From assembly GCA_016256075.1 (NCBI GenBank), contig SDVU01000119.1, forward strand, positions 1 to 19,989: a stretch of DNA of 19,989 bases. Direction: 5' to 3'. The notes under the pieces are model-generated. The model saw only the letters and a list, made by a program, of their open reading frames with translations, had not been told where the DNA came from and made no database searches. A program made the translations under genes and the position numbers. Within the stretch, counting starts at the first letter, position 1; each line of letters starts with the position of its first letter. The DNA comes from Dictyocoela muelleri. Lineage: Eukaryota > Microsporidia. Shown piece by piece: positions 8,448 through 18,043 of the stretch.

Positions 8448-9404
8448 ATGTATCTAGACGACACAATCGGCAATTACAAAATAGAATTTCAACTTGGCAA
8501 AGGCAGCTTTGGCATTGTATACAAAGTAAGACACATCGTAACAAACAAAAGCTTTGCAATGAAACTTGAAAACAAATCTGTCAAGGCAAATAACCAATTA
8601 AAAAACGAGTATAAAACATATCAAAAACTAGATGGATGTGCTTGCGTGCCTAATGTTCATTACTTTGGAATGTATGAAGATAGGTATTATCTCATATTAG
8701 ATTTGTTAGGGCCTAATTTACAAGATATTTTTGAAAATAGAGGAATGTTGTTCAGTTTAAAGACCTGTTGCATGATTGCTAAGCGGCTTATTGATTTTTT
8801 TGAGTCTGTTCATCGGCGCGGTATACTTTTTAGAGATTTGAAACCTGAAAATATTGTAATTGACGATGAAAGGCCACATGAACTTTATGTGATTGACTTT
8901 GGAATGGCTAAATCATTTCTTATCGCAGGTGTACATGTGGCCATGGAAACCAATAAAAGCTTAACAGGAACTGCAAGATACGCAAGTATAAATACACATC
9001 TCGGATACAGTCAAAGCAGACGAGATGATCTTGAAACAATGATGTACACAATAATTTATTTTCTTAAACCAAAACTACCCTGGATGGGACTGAAAGCACC
9101 GACTGGTCAGACCAAATACAAACGAATTGCTGAAGTTAAACAGAATACACCAATAAATACTCTCGTAGAGGGTTTACCAAACAGTAAAAATTGGGGAGGT
9201 ATGTTGTCTTACATACGGGAATTAAAATTTGATGAATTACCAGATTATCAGTACCTGAGAAATACCGTAGATAAAATTTTAAAAGAAAATAAATTGGTGG
9301 ATGATAAAAATTATGATTGGATTAACAAAAAAATACCGAGTGAGCCACCGAAGTTTAGTTTTTGGAAATATTTAAAAAAAATTCTGCGAGGAGATTCAAC
9401 TTGA
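8448..9404 (+). CDS. Casein kinase 1 family serine/threonine protein kinase
   Basis: A 318-residue protein kinase that should transfer phosphate from ATP to Ser/Thr, typically of acidic or primed substrates. Seen in the sequence: glycine loop GKGSFG (17-22), ATP-binding Lys39 in FAMKLE, probable alpha-C Glu54, catalytic loop FRDLKPEN (Asp130, Lys132, Asn135), and DFG at 150-152. TGTARYASINTH (173-184) and SQSRRDDLE (188-196) are CK1 signatures, which replace the usual APE region. WMGLKAPTGQTKYKRIAE follows, as in CK1. All catalytic residues are present, so it is probably active. CK1 enzymes often have long C-terminal tails; here only a short basic tail follows the kinase core, the minimal form usual in microsporidia. 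Phe in place of His/Tyr before RD is a small oddity. No intron and one clear ATG. Which CK1 paralogue it is (Hrr25-like or Yck-like) cannot be settled; there is no C-terminal Cys pair for palmitoylation. Confidence 0.96.
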   Translation: MYLDDTIGNYKIEFQLGKGSFGIVYKVRHIVTNKSFAMKLENKSVKANNQLKNEYKTYQKLDGCACVPNVHYFGMYEDRYYLILDLLGPNLQDIFENRGMLFSLKTCCMIAKRLIDFFESVHRRGILFRDLKPENIVIDDERPHELYVIDFGMAKSFLIAGVHVAMETNKSLTGTARYASINTHLGYSQSRRDDLETMMYTIIYFLKPKLPWMGLKAPTGQTKYKRIAEVKQNTPINTLVEGLPNSKNWGGMLSYIRELKFDELPDYQYLRNTVDKILKENKLVDDKNYDWINKKIPSEPPKFSFWKYLKKILRGDST

Positions 9405-9480
9405 AGAGAAAAACTACTCTTTAATAGACTTAAAATCACTTTAATTTTTGTAAAAAATTATTTTATTTAAATAAAGTTAA
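9403..9480 (+). terminator. Kinase 3' end: small stem and AATAAA signal
   Basis: A short stem AAGAG/CTCTT overlaps and follows the stop codon. An AATAAA at 9470-9475 lies about 65 bp downstream of the stop, a plausible polyadenylation signal. In DNA this AT-rich such a hexamer is also expected by chance. Confidence 0.35.
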
Positions 9481-9620
9481 TGTCTAATTTAAAGTTAAAG
9501 TCTAATTTAAAGTTAAGTTTAATTTAAAGTCTAATTTAAAGTTTAATTAAATTATTATTTAATTAAAGTTTAATTAAATTATTATTTAATTAAAGTTTAA
9601 TTAAATTTTTAATCTTTAAA
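9474..9620 (+). repeat. Two tandem repeats in the intergenic region
   Basis: First come about four irregular 15-17-bp units of the form TCTAATTTAAAGTTAA (9482-9540). Then two perfect 27-bp units starting GTTTAATTAAATTATTATTT (9541-9567, 9568-9594) and a partial third. The second unit is itself nearly palindromic. The array sits between the two intact genes. Confidence 0.9.
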
Positions 9621-9719
9621 AGTTGAATTTATTTTCTAAAGCTTGAAAATTATTTTTTGAATTAATCAATTTTAAATTTCAGCTGAAGATATTTATTTCC
9701 TTAACAAATTGAATCCCTC

Positions 9720-10427
9720 ATGGTCGATAACTCAATAATCGAAAAAATAGATCAAGATCGAAAAGAACAAAATAAACGACATGAAAGAAGTGCATTGGTT
9801 TATGATCGTGATAAAGAAATTGAAGAATTAATTTCAAACTGTGAGTATAAGTTTAATTTCGAAAATTGTTTGGGTCTGAGGAAGATTAATGATGTAATGT
9901 ACATTATTAACATTAACATTGTTGAACCGAATTCGACACTAAAAGCAACGAGAATTCTAAATGTTATGATTTATGATTTAATTGATGAATTGAAATATTT
10001 ATATCGTGAAGCAGGTGAACCTAAAAAAATTGAAATTTCAGGTAAAGAAAATAAAAATGATTTTGATGATTTTGTCTACAGAAATATTTGGTTGATAGAT
10101 AAATTTATAGATAATAAGGTAGTTTATGATTTTTCATATAAAACTCATTTTTATGAATTTAGAGATACCTTAGATGAATTTTTACGATTAAAAAAGAAAT
10201 TTTATTTCGTAACAAATTTGAAATTTCATAAAATTTACACCATAATGTATGTTTTCGGCCTTGATATGTTCCTCGACAGGCTAAGAATTATCAATTTTAA
10301 TGATATTGATGAGTTCATAAGAATTAGAAAAAGTGAGAAAATCTTATTTTTTGAGAAAAATCATGTCTGTAAAAATTGTCCATTTGATTATTGTTTTGAT
10401 CTTGGTGATCTTAAATTTTTCAAATAA
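9720..10427 (+). CDS. Orphan protein of 235 residues, Cys-rich C-terminus
   Basis: Not recognised. It starts with a highly charged, probably helical N-terminus (IEKIDQDRKEQNKRHERSA, about 7-25). Next come a strand-rich part (VMYIININIVEP) and an alternating acidic/aromatic region rich in Phe, Tyr, Asp and Lys. It ends with H-x-C-x2-C-x4-C (His215, Cys217, Cys220, Cys225), which could bind zinc. There is no signal peptide or membrane segment. The start is well placed: an in-frame TAA lies 18 bases upstream and CCCTC precedes the ATG, like the C-rich start signals of microsporidian genes. A 708-bp open frame in such AT-rich DNA is unlikely by chance. It lies 315 bp behind the kinase on the same strand with its own repeats in between, so co-transcription is doubtful. 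Confidence 0.85.
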   Translation: MVDNSIIEKIDQDRKEQNKRHERSALVYDRDKEIEELISNCEYKFNFENCLGLRKINDVMYIININIVEPNSTLKATRILNVMIYDLIDELKYLYREAGEPKKIEISGKENKNDFDDFVYRNIWLIDKFIDNKVVYDFSYKTHFYEFRDTLDEFLRLKKKFYFVTNLKFHKIYTIMYVFGLDMFLDRLRIINFNDIDEFIRIRKSEKILFFEKNHVCKNCPFDYCFDLGDLKFFK

Positions 10428-11145
10428 ATTTATTCTATCAGATTGTAAGAGTGAGTAATTATTAATCTTAGTTAAGGGTTATTTTAATTCCTGACTATAG
10501 ACTAATATAGAAATAATTTATATTTAGCTTTTTGAACAACATTTTATATTGATTAAACTGAATTAACACTTAAAATTGAGTAAATTGGAATTGACGATTT
10601 ATTACTATCGATTGTTTTGATTTATATTTATTTTAGAGTGATCTATTTCATTTTAACGATCATATTGGTTTGAATAAAATTCATCAATAGCTATTAATTA
10701 AACTTTAACTTATCAATGAAAAAATTTTTGATCATGAAATTTTTATTCTCTAGATAAAATTTAAATTTGGGCACAGTTATTAAGGATTTTTGTGATTTTA
10801 GATTAAACGAAATGAAATAAATAGGCTACAACCTATTTAATTCGATTAATACTCTATAAAAAGCCTATTTTTGATATATACTAGTTTAAAACATTGTTTA
10901 AATTAGTTGTTATAAACATTTCATTTTCTGTATTTATAGAAAAAATATACGCGACATTCGTTTTATCAATGACTATTTGGTTGCTTCTTATTAAAACTTT
11001 GTCTATTGAGAATTATAATTATTATTAAATAATATTGGTGTTTTTCTTATTATTTTTTAATATTCAAGAATTTCAGACGTGAAAACGTTTAGAATTCGAG
11101 TCATTAATTTTTGATTGAACCATTTTTGATTAATTCAAATCAGAC

Positions 11146-11218
11146 ATTAAATAATTAAAGTCTAATTATTAAAAGATTAAATAATTAAAGTCTAATTATT
11201 AAAGGATTAAATCATTAG
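11146..11218 (+). repeat. 30-bp tandem repeat, 2.4 copies
   Basis: Units 11146-11175 and 11176-11205 contain ATTAAATAATTAAAGTCTAA and differ at one base near the end. A partial third copy follows. The AAAGTCTAATT core resembles the array between the two genes at 9482-9540, so the two may share an origin. Confidence 0.85.
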
Positions 11219-11456
11219 AATAACCTTTTATATGTAAATTAAACTTTCAATCTTGTTGACATTGATCTTAGGTATATTTTTTGATTGGCAATTATAGATA
11301 TTATCAACATTTTAAATGTTAAAATTAATATTCATGGGGTTATTCAATTTTTTGATTCAATCAAAAAAAATTGATTGAAAATCTTTTTTTTTAAATTGGC
11401 GCCACAGATCAATATTTTTTTAAAAAAATTCATGATTTGCAATTGTTAAAGAGAAT

Positions 11457-11487
11457 ATTGTTGTATTTTGCTATTTCATACAACAAT
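11457..11487. repeat. Perfect 10-bp hairpin
   Basis: ATTGTTGTAT and ATACAACAAT are exact complements separated by 11 bases. It could be an RNA or DNA hairpin, or part of an unrecognised element end; no run of T follows closely. Confidence 0.6.
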
Positions 11488-11911
11488 TGATGACAATTTG
11501 AACAAACATTTTACTGTGGACTCTTGTATTAATGTTTAACAAGTCTTGCTAAGGTTAATTATTTCTTTTATTTATTATTTTCTTCGTAACTACTATGGGC
11601 ATTTTGAAAAGTTTTTATTTATATTTGATGAGGAGGTGTGATTTTTAATGATACAGATGAAACCGATATGATTTAAACCAATATTGTTAATATAAGTAAT
11701 AGTCAGTGTCATTTCCAGTAAGAATCCTTGACAATATTAATAGCTTGAGATACAAATCTATATGGTATTAATCATTCTCTCTCTATAGAAACAGAACATT
11801 CTCATTCAATTAATTATAAACTCCTTAAATGGGAAATGTAATAAAACCCAATAAATAAAAAAGCTCAAAATGCAAATTCGGCTGAATTCAATTTATCACG
11901 GTGGGCTCAAC

Positions 11912-12062
11912 TTAGCCCAACGGCCTAGTTGCGACTTTTTGGCCCCCAAAAAAATTAAATTTAAAATTAATAAAAAATCAAAGCCGAAAATTAATGAAAA
12001 AAATCAGATCAAAATAAATAATAAAAATCAATTTTTATATTTAGTAATTTTACAATCTGAGG
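11912..12062 (+). mobile_element. Truncated copy of the palindrome-tipped MITE
   Basis: Matches the left end of the element at 13711-14401 in the same orientation over about 150 bp. Shared landmarks are CAACT-AGCCCA at the tip, then AGTTGCGA, GCCC-AAAAAAAT and TTAATAAAAAATCAAAG, and finally ATCAATTTT. The tip palindrome is heavily worn here and no matching right end was found before 13700, so this is a fragment. The open frame running through it (11870-12073) is not a gene. Confidence 0.75.
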
Positions 12063-12342
12063 ATGTCCGGTGATTTGTCCTATTGTTCGAATCGACGTAT
12101 TTCTCGCCTAAGATTTTAACTTTTAATTTTTTTTGAAATTTTAGAGTTTGAACTTTTGATTGAAAATCATATATCGTTATAATTAATTTTAGCGAATTAA
12201 ATAAATTAATAACGTATAAAAAATACCAGTTTAAGATTAAAATACTGTTTAATAAAATTTTATAAAATATTTTTATGAATATTTAGAAAATAATGCTACG
12301 TAAAAAATATTATGTATGATATATATTATGTCAATATTTATA
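12063..12342. other. AT-rich spacer
   Basis: About 280 bp with no gene or repeat recognised, between the truncated MITE and the TA-flanked element. Confidence 0.4.
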
Positions 12343-13471
12343 CAATCAGATCTCCCTAATGGAAACACTAACCTTCATTTTTTTCTCTGTGTTCAAATTT
12401 GACTTAATGTGAACTCGAGATAAAATGAAATATTTAAATTGAATATTTTTAACAAAATTTCATGTATATATAATGCCATTATTAGTTTAAACAATATACA
12501 CAGATATCCATGGAATTGTTAATTTATAAAAAATTAAATAGCTAATTCTTATTTTTTTTAAAACAAAAAATCTATTATTTTAGTATCACTTGCTTCAATA
12601 ATCGAATCTTTAAACTTAAAAATCTTATCAATATTATCAAGTCGCTGTTTAAAATCATTTCTCATTTTATAATTGATTAAGCGCATTTTGATTCGTAACT
12701 TAATACTTTATAAGAATATTGGATAGATGATTCAGAATCATCTTGTTCTATCTATCATTCTCAAGATACTTAAAAAGAGGCTGTAATTGTGAATCATAAT
12801 CATTAATTCTAACATATATAAAAATCGCTATGAATACGGTTTCATAATTTTATATTTTGTCATTATGATGATTTTAAAACTTTTATTTGACTTTTAAAGC
12901 AATTCCTTTTGTACATTATGTGACATTATTCTAAGCTTTGTGTGGGAAATTCATCGCAACATAAAGAGTTATCTTTCTTATTACATTTTTCTTCTGAAAT
13001 CATTCATCTAATTAGTGATCAAAAAATTGTATCTACGTAGGCTGTCTTTTAATTCTTAAGCAATCAGTCTTAGATTTAGAGCTGAAAAATGTTTGCAGCC
13101 CAATAGAGTTTTTCAAGATGTTATGATCCTAATTAAATATCAAACATTATTGCTAATGAACTTTGTAAAATTTTTGAGTTTTTCATCTTATATTCTAAAT
13201 TTTTTATTTTTTTTCAAGGACTTTCAGTTTTTATCTTATTTACTTTTTCTAACTCATAAACCAGGGTAAAATCTAAAAAGCATACAAAATTTTTCATTTT
13301 TTAGTGTTCATTCTTCAGTGTTCATTTTTCAGAATGTAAATTTTCTAAGTTTATTGTGAACACCTATAAGAATTTAATAAAAAAAAATTTGAATTTTTTT
13401 ATTCAAATTACGAAGTGTTCAAATTACGAAGTGTTAAAATTAGAGAGCTTTGCATTAAGGAGATCTGACTG
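12343..13471. mobile_element. Pogo/Tc1-mariner-like DNA transposon remnant
   Basis: The ends are inverted: CAATCAGATCTCCCTAATG at the left, and the right end read inward is CAGTCAGATCTCCTTAATGC. Each is flanked by TA (12341-12342 and 13472-13473), the target of the Tc1/mariner/pogo superfamily. Subterminal repeats of TTCAAATTACGAAGTG type lie inside the right end and a worn GTGTTCAAATTTGAC inside the left. CAGTC...CTC...TTAAT tips with such repeats are typical of pogo-like elements. The interior of ~1 kb has no intact transposase, only a short coding-like minus-strand piece at 12558-12710. Confidence 0.65.
12558..12710 (-). pseudogene. Short coding-like remnant inside the TA-flanked element
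   Basis: A minus-strand reading of about 49 codons ending at a TAA at 12558-12560. It contains RNDFKQRLDNIDKIFKFKDS and ends KIIDFLF. The helical, charged character and the ending recall the C-terminus of a transposase, but I cannot assign it to a family. It ends about 215 bp inside the left terminus, where a pogo-type gene could end. It may be chance. Confidence 0.25.
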
Positions 13472-13473
13472 TA

Positions 13474-13710
13474 TTCTATAAAAAGATTGAAAAACACAAC
13501 CGGAAATGTAAACCTGATAATAATGATAAAAAACGTTTAAAAAATGTACTTAAAGACATTCATACTCGATTAATACATACGTGTGTTACGAGAATGAAAG
13601 AATAGTAAAAATGTATACCGAATTAACAATATTTAAAATGATTATTGAAGAAATATAAAGTGTGTGAAGAGTGGAGTAAATAGAAATATACTAACAACAA
13701 ATATGTGCGT
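13474..13710. other. Short gene-free spacer
   Basis: About 240 bp between the pogo-like element and the next MITE; nothing recognised. Confidence 0.4.
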
Positions 13711-14401
13711 TGAGTCGCAACTCAGCCCACTGGGCTGAGTTGCGAATTTTTCAGCCCAAAAAAATCAAATTTTAAATTAATAAAAAATCAAAGTCAAAAA
13801 TAAATAGCAAAAAAATCAGACCGAAATAAAAAATAAATATCAATTTTGATTTATAATTTTATAATCCAATAATATAACAATAAATCTTTTAATTGATATT
13901 TATTTTAAAAATACTTGTCATCTATTTCAAAAAATTTATCGACTAACAATTTTTATGAATATTAATATCATATTTTATAAGACAAATTTCTTTTACAGAC
14001 AATGATTATATAAAATATCGGCACTCAAATAAGTTAATGAACCTATAAAAATTGATATTAAGAACAAAAAAATAATAATCAACAAAATTATTATCGATTT
14101 ATTTACTTAAACTATTTGTTTAAATATTTCTCTTTTTCTTAATTTATTATAATCCTCATTGAGAATATATAATAAATATATATAAAAATATTCCTGGATT
14201 CTTATTTAGAAAAAAAATGAGAATAAAAATATATAATCTTTTAAACTCAATTTTTCTGTCAGGCTGCTACTCTTTAGTCTTCCTGTTCCTGGGTTCACTT
14301 TGATATTGTATTTAATTTTTATGATTTGTATTCACAATCATATTTTGATTTTTTGGGCTGAAAATTTCGCAACTCAGATCAATGGGCTGAGTTGTGACCC
14401 A
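13711..14401. mobile_element. MITE with palindromic tips
   Basis: The ends are inverted copies of ~65 bp: the left begins TGAGTCGCAACTCAGCCCA and the right, read inward, TGGGTCACAACTCAGCCCA. Each end is also a palindrome. In the left one, 13716-13744, CGCAACTCAGCCCA and its exact complement are separated by one base. After the tip both ends share GCGAAATTTTCAGCCC-type sequence and a run of A then ATCAAA. The interior is non-coding. It abuts, and probably interrupted or landed beside, a Ty3/gypsy fossil starting at about 14402. A truncated relative is at 11912. Confidence 0.8.
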
Positions 14402-15630
14402 GCCGTTCTTAAGCAATAGGGCGCTTAATAGCCTATGTATCAAGATTGCTAAAGGGGTCAGAAAGAATTATCAATCACTGAGAAAGAATTTCTGGCGATC
14501 TGAGGGTCATGGAGAAATTTCAATTTTATTATTAGGAAAAGAATTTGATTTGATACTGATCATAAACCCACTGAAAAGGTTAATAAAATGAGAGAATTGG
14601 GTATACCACGAATACATCGATGGTTAGAAAGAATATAAAACTTATATTTTGCTTAAAGATATAGCCCTGGGAAAGAAATATAAGAGCAGATACGTTAAGC
14701 CGATACATTGATAGTAAAAGTAAAATGTAATGATTTTCATGATTGATGATGATAAGATAAATAAGATTTTTAAAATGCATACGGAGTTAGATCACGAGAA
14801 AAATATTTTCTACGACGTATATAAACATGAAATAATAATTAGTAAAAATAAAAAAATAAAGATATTTAATAATTGTGAGAGGTGTATAAAATTTGATAAT
14901 ATGTGAACTCAATCATATGCATTTATAAAAAGGTCTGCCGCAGGAAAGCGAGTGCTTGTGATATATTATAAATTGATAAGAAGACGTTAATCATAAACCT
15001 TATTGACTATTTTACGCGCAAAGTATTTAGCAAACTGATAAAATCGCTAAATACACATTAAATTGTTAAATTTTAGATGAATAATACTCTAAGTTTAATT
15101 TAAAAATAATATTAACTGATAACGGCAAAGCCTTTCTAATATTAATGTTTATGAATGGTGTAAGAGCGCAACGTCATTCACTCGTTTAGTATTTCATATT
15201 ATCACCCCAGCAACGGTATAGTTATAGGTGTAAATGATACAATTATAAATGCTATTAAGAGAGCGAAAATAATATTAAAGATTATCTAAATACAATAATT
15301 AATTCATATAGCTTATCATATCACAGAGGAATAGGCATGTCACCGAATGCTGCAATGGATCCTGCAAATTAAAATAAAGCCATTAAAATACAAGTGAATA
15401 TGCTGTAAAATTTATCAATAAGAGGCGCGAAACCGATGAATATTCCAATAAGGAAAATTTATATTACAGAAGACCTGAGGTTATCCAAAATGGAACCAGT
15501 CTTTAGCAGAAAGAGAATTATTGTCGAGAAAATCAGTAATAATAGTTATAGATATGCCACTGGTGATTGAAAGATTATTAATAGACATGAGAGTCAATTA
15601 CGGAGGATATGGGTGTGCTGAATATAATTT
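14402..15630 (+). mobile_element. Ty3/gypsy LTR retrotransposon pol fossil (RNase H and integrase part)
   Basis: An old, broken copy on the + strand. In order I can see traces of the RNase H domain following reverse transcriptase (about 14402-14600), the linker and zinc-binding N-terminal integrase domain (about 14680-14900), the integrase catalytic core (about 14990-15330), and an integrase C-terminal region (to about 15630). The order is that of Ty3/gypsy rather than Ty1/copia. Protease, most of reverse transcriptase and gag are not seen in this window, and no LTR pair could be identified. The fossil carries many breaks, more than ten, and is likely old. The MITE at 13711-14401 adjoins its left limit. 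Confidence 0.75.
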
Positions 15631-15880
15631 TGCAAGCCTTAATGATCTGTTTATTTTATCTGTATTAAATTGTTATTATTGTTCCAGAATATGTTTGCTG
15701 ATTATTAAACTCTTCCTGATTGGCGCCTAGTAAATTTGGAGATAAATGGAACGCTGGATGGAATTCTTTTAAGTTCATTGTGTTCCAGAAACAAATATAT
15801 AAACAGGTAGATATAAAATAAAAATGCATTCCAAGAAACCATCTTCTTTATCTAACCGATAATCTTATGAAAACAACCTA
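15631..15880. other. Region downstream of the Ty3/gypsy fossil
   Basis: No gene. If the fossil had a 3' LTR, remains would lie here, but without a second copy none can be delimited. Confidence 0.3.
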
Positions 15881-15975
15881 GGGCTCTAATTTAATTATAA
15901 TAGAGTTCTAATTTCATTTTTATAGAGCCCTAATTTCATTATTATAAAGTCCTGATTTCATTATTATAGAGCCTG
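15881..15975 (+). repeat. 22-bp tandem array A
   Basis: Four full units of a 22-bp repeat with core GAGCCCTAATTTCATTATTA (15881-15902, 15903-15924, 15925-15946, 15947-15968) and a partial fifth. The same unit recurs at 16211-16322 in the same direction and at 18560-18690 in the opposite direction. Confidence 0.9.
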
Positions 15976-16210
15976 ACGTAACAATGAGAATAATAATTCT
16001 CTAAAATACTTTTAATGAAATATTCTTTATTTATTTTATGGTTACTCTCTTGCATTGCATGTGTCTCTTAAAATTCACTACTTAAATACTTTTTATCTAA
16101 ATAGACATTTCTAAATAAACCTATAAAATAATAAAATTAATCTAAAATCCTAAGATCTAACCAATTAGAATCATTTAACCTAAAACAATAATGTGTTGCC
16201 AGTTACCACA
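15976..16210. other. Spacer between the two left copies of the 22-bp array
   Basis: About 235 bp, AT-rich, with no gene or repeat recognised. Confidence 0.4.
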
Positions 16211-16322
16211 GAGCCCTAATTTTATTTACTAAAATGCCATAATTTTATTGTTATAGAGCCATAATTTCGTTATTATAGTGTCATAATTTCACTATTATAA
16301 AGCATAATTTCATTAATTATAG
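16211..16322 (+). repeat. 22-bp tandem array B
   Basis: Five diverged units of the array A repeat (GAGCCATAATTTCGTTATTA, GTGTCATAATTTCACTATTA and others). It forms the outermost left shell of the inverted structure around Merlin element III and pairs with 18560-18690. Confidence 0.88.
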
Positions 16323-16356
16323 ATTTATAAAACTTTTTATAATATTAAATATTACG

Positions 16357-16455
16357 GGGTTCTGCAAAGTTATGTCTTATTTTTGCTATTTATAGGCCAG
16401 TTTTGCGAAGTATAGGCTAATTTTCAAATTTATAACCCATTGTGTCAGATTTACA
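16357..16455 (+). repeat. ~21-bp array, left shell of element III
   Basis: About four to five worn units (CAAAGTTATGTCTTATTTTT, TATAGGCCAGTTTTGCGAAG, TATAACCCA). Same family as 5149-5392, in the same orientation. Confidence 0.7.
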
Positions 16456-16519
16456 GAAGATACACGAAAATTCGTCTATATTGATTTATTAATATCTCTT
16501 AATTTTTAGCAATTAATTT

Positions 16520-16985
16520 TTGGGTATTATTTTTAAGCTCTTGTTTTTAAGCCCTTATTTTTATATCATATTTTTTTTGTTATTATTTTTAAACCCTTAT
16601 TTTGCCGCTCTTATTTTTAAAACCTTTTTTTCACCCTTATTTTTCACCATTATTTTTCACCTCTTATTTTTAATTTCATACCCACTTTTTAACCATTATT
16701 TTTCTACTCTTTTATATTTATTTTAAACTCCTATTTTTATAGCTTTTTAACCCTTATTTATTTATTTACAGATATTTTCGACCATTATTATTTAATCTTT
16801 ATTTTTTTGCGCATATAATTAAACCTCATTTTTTAAATCTTCTTTTTATAACCTTATTTTTTAAACTTTATTTTTTAAACTTTATTGTTTAAACCTTATT
16901 TATCAAACCTTATTTATAAGCCTTATTTTTTAAGCCTAATTTTTTAAACCACCCTTTCTAAAATCTATTTTATACCTGATTTTTT
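16520..16985 (+). repeat. ~13-bp CCCTTATTTTT array, left inner shell
   Basis: Dozens of loosely conserved units of the type AACCCTTATTTTT, with variants CACCCTTATTTTT and AACCTTATTTTT. It is C/T-rich on this strand for about 465 bp. The mirror array on the other side of the transposase is at 18044-18358. An open frame here (16520-16726) is just the translated repeat. Confidence 0.9.
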
Positions 16986-17112
16986 AATTTTTGATTAACT
17001 TAACCCATTAATTCTTATTATTTTTTTTAGTAAAGTTTTTTGATCTAATTTTTTTTTCCACTATAGAGGAAAAAACAATACCCTTAAGAATAACATTAAT
17101 TTGAATTTTCTA

Positions 17113-17991
17113 ATGAATTTACGACAAAATATTTCTGACACAATCAATTTTCTGCGTCAAAAGGGTATATTGCAGCCATAGCTTACTTTTCTGGCTGCAA
17201 TAATATTTTAAAATAGGGTTCATATAAACGAAATTCTGATAAGTTGGCTTGTAGGTGCTATAAAAAGTCATAACGAATTCCAAAAATATGTAAGTGTTTG
17301 TAAGAATAGTTTTTTGAAGATATAAAGATTCCTCTTTCAGATTGTTTTATCATCATTTATTATTTTGCAACTGGAAAGAGCCAAAATGATTTAATTACTG
17401 ATTTCAACATTAAACAGTCTACATTCTATAAGTTAAAATCTAAACTGAGAGAAAAAATATCAAAAAATTTGCTTGAAAACCCGATTATACTCGGTGGTCC
17501 CGGAGTTATTTGCCAAATAGATGAATCGATGTTCCATTATAAGCAAAAGTATCGCTGTGGTCGTATTTCCTAGCAGAATTGATGGGTTTTTGGAATAGCA
17601 GACACTTCTTGCACACCTTCTAAATACTATGTCGAGGTGGTTCCGAATTGAAAACGTGAAACCTTACTCCCAATAATACACTGAATTTGTAGGCCAGAAA
17701 ATATTATTTGGAGCGATGAATGGAGACCTTTTAAACAATTTCTAATATGTAATAACACGGAACTGTAAATCATTCCCTAAGATTTGTTGATCCAGTAGAA
17801 GGTGTGCATACACAAAATATTGAATCACTTTGGAATAAGCTTAAAAGAAATTGTTGGGATAATAGGGATTGGAACAGAAAAATTACAGGGTTATTTTGAA
17901 TGAATGGATGTGGAAAGATGCAAATTCACCACAAACATTTGAAAATTTATTAAATTGCTTGATATATTTTTTTTATTATAAAAATAGGTGA
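17113..17991 (+). pseudogene. Decayed Merlin transposase of element III
   Basis: DDE transposase of the IS1016/Merlin group, + strand. A start at ATG 17113 gives MNLRQNISDTINFLRQKGIL, a usual N-terminus for the family, and the last frame ends at TGA 17989-17991. A zinc-finger region with frame changes follows (CRCYKK). Then NDLITDFNIKQSTFYKLKSK gives a helix-turn-helix-like segment, and NPIILGGPGVICQIDESMF carries the first catalytic Asp (codon 17520-17522). WVFG, then IIWSDEW with the second Asp (17715-17717), and [20 protein letters not shown] with the catalytic Glu (17822-17824) and Trp follow. All three catalytic codons survive, unlike in elements I and II. Several stops (one just after CGRIS near 17570, another before WVFG) and at least two frameshifts kill the gene. 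The copies share motifs but differ greatly, so they are separate lineages. Confidence 0.85.
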
Positions 17992-18043
17992 AAAAATACC
18001 CTTTTAAAAAAGAGAAAAAACAAATTAGATCCAAGTTTTTTTA

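Larger units (their letters stand above)
10428..11911. other. Gene-free region downstream of the orphan gene
   Basis: About 1.5 kb with no supportable gene on either strand. It contains a 30-bp tandem duplication (11146-11218) and one strong small hairpin (11457-11487), both listed separately. The rest is AT-rich unique sequence. Confidence 0.5.

Noticed and set aside
11395-11410. TTGGCGCCACAGA as a retroelement primer-binding site
   Set aside because: It resembles known primer-binding sites only over the TGGCGCC core, with no LTR next to it; a similar TGGCGCC occurs at about 15719 without context either.
11870-12073. Plus-strand frame of 67 codons
   Set aside because: It lies in a truncated non-coding MITE copy; its Lys/Asn run reflects A-rich repeat sequence.
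14262-14300. Less AT-rich patch with GGGTTC, considered as a tRNA T-arm
   Set aside because: No acceptor stem, D-arm or anticodon stem could be formed around it.
14580-14780. Minus-strand frame of 66 codons
   Set aside because: Antisense to the Ty3/gypsy fossil and without motifs.
15521-15730. Plus-strand frame of 69 codons as a host gene
   Set aside because: It overlaps the end of the retrotransposon fossil and adjacent non-coding sequence; no host protein is indicated.
16520-16726. Leu/Phe-rich frame that looks like a membrane protein
   Set aside because: It is the translation of the CCCTTATTTTT tandem array.
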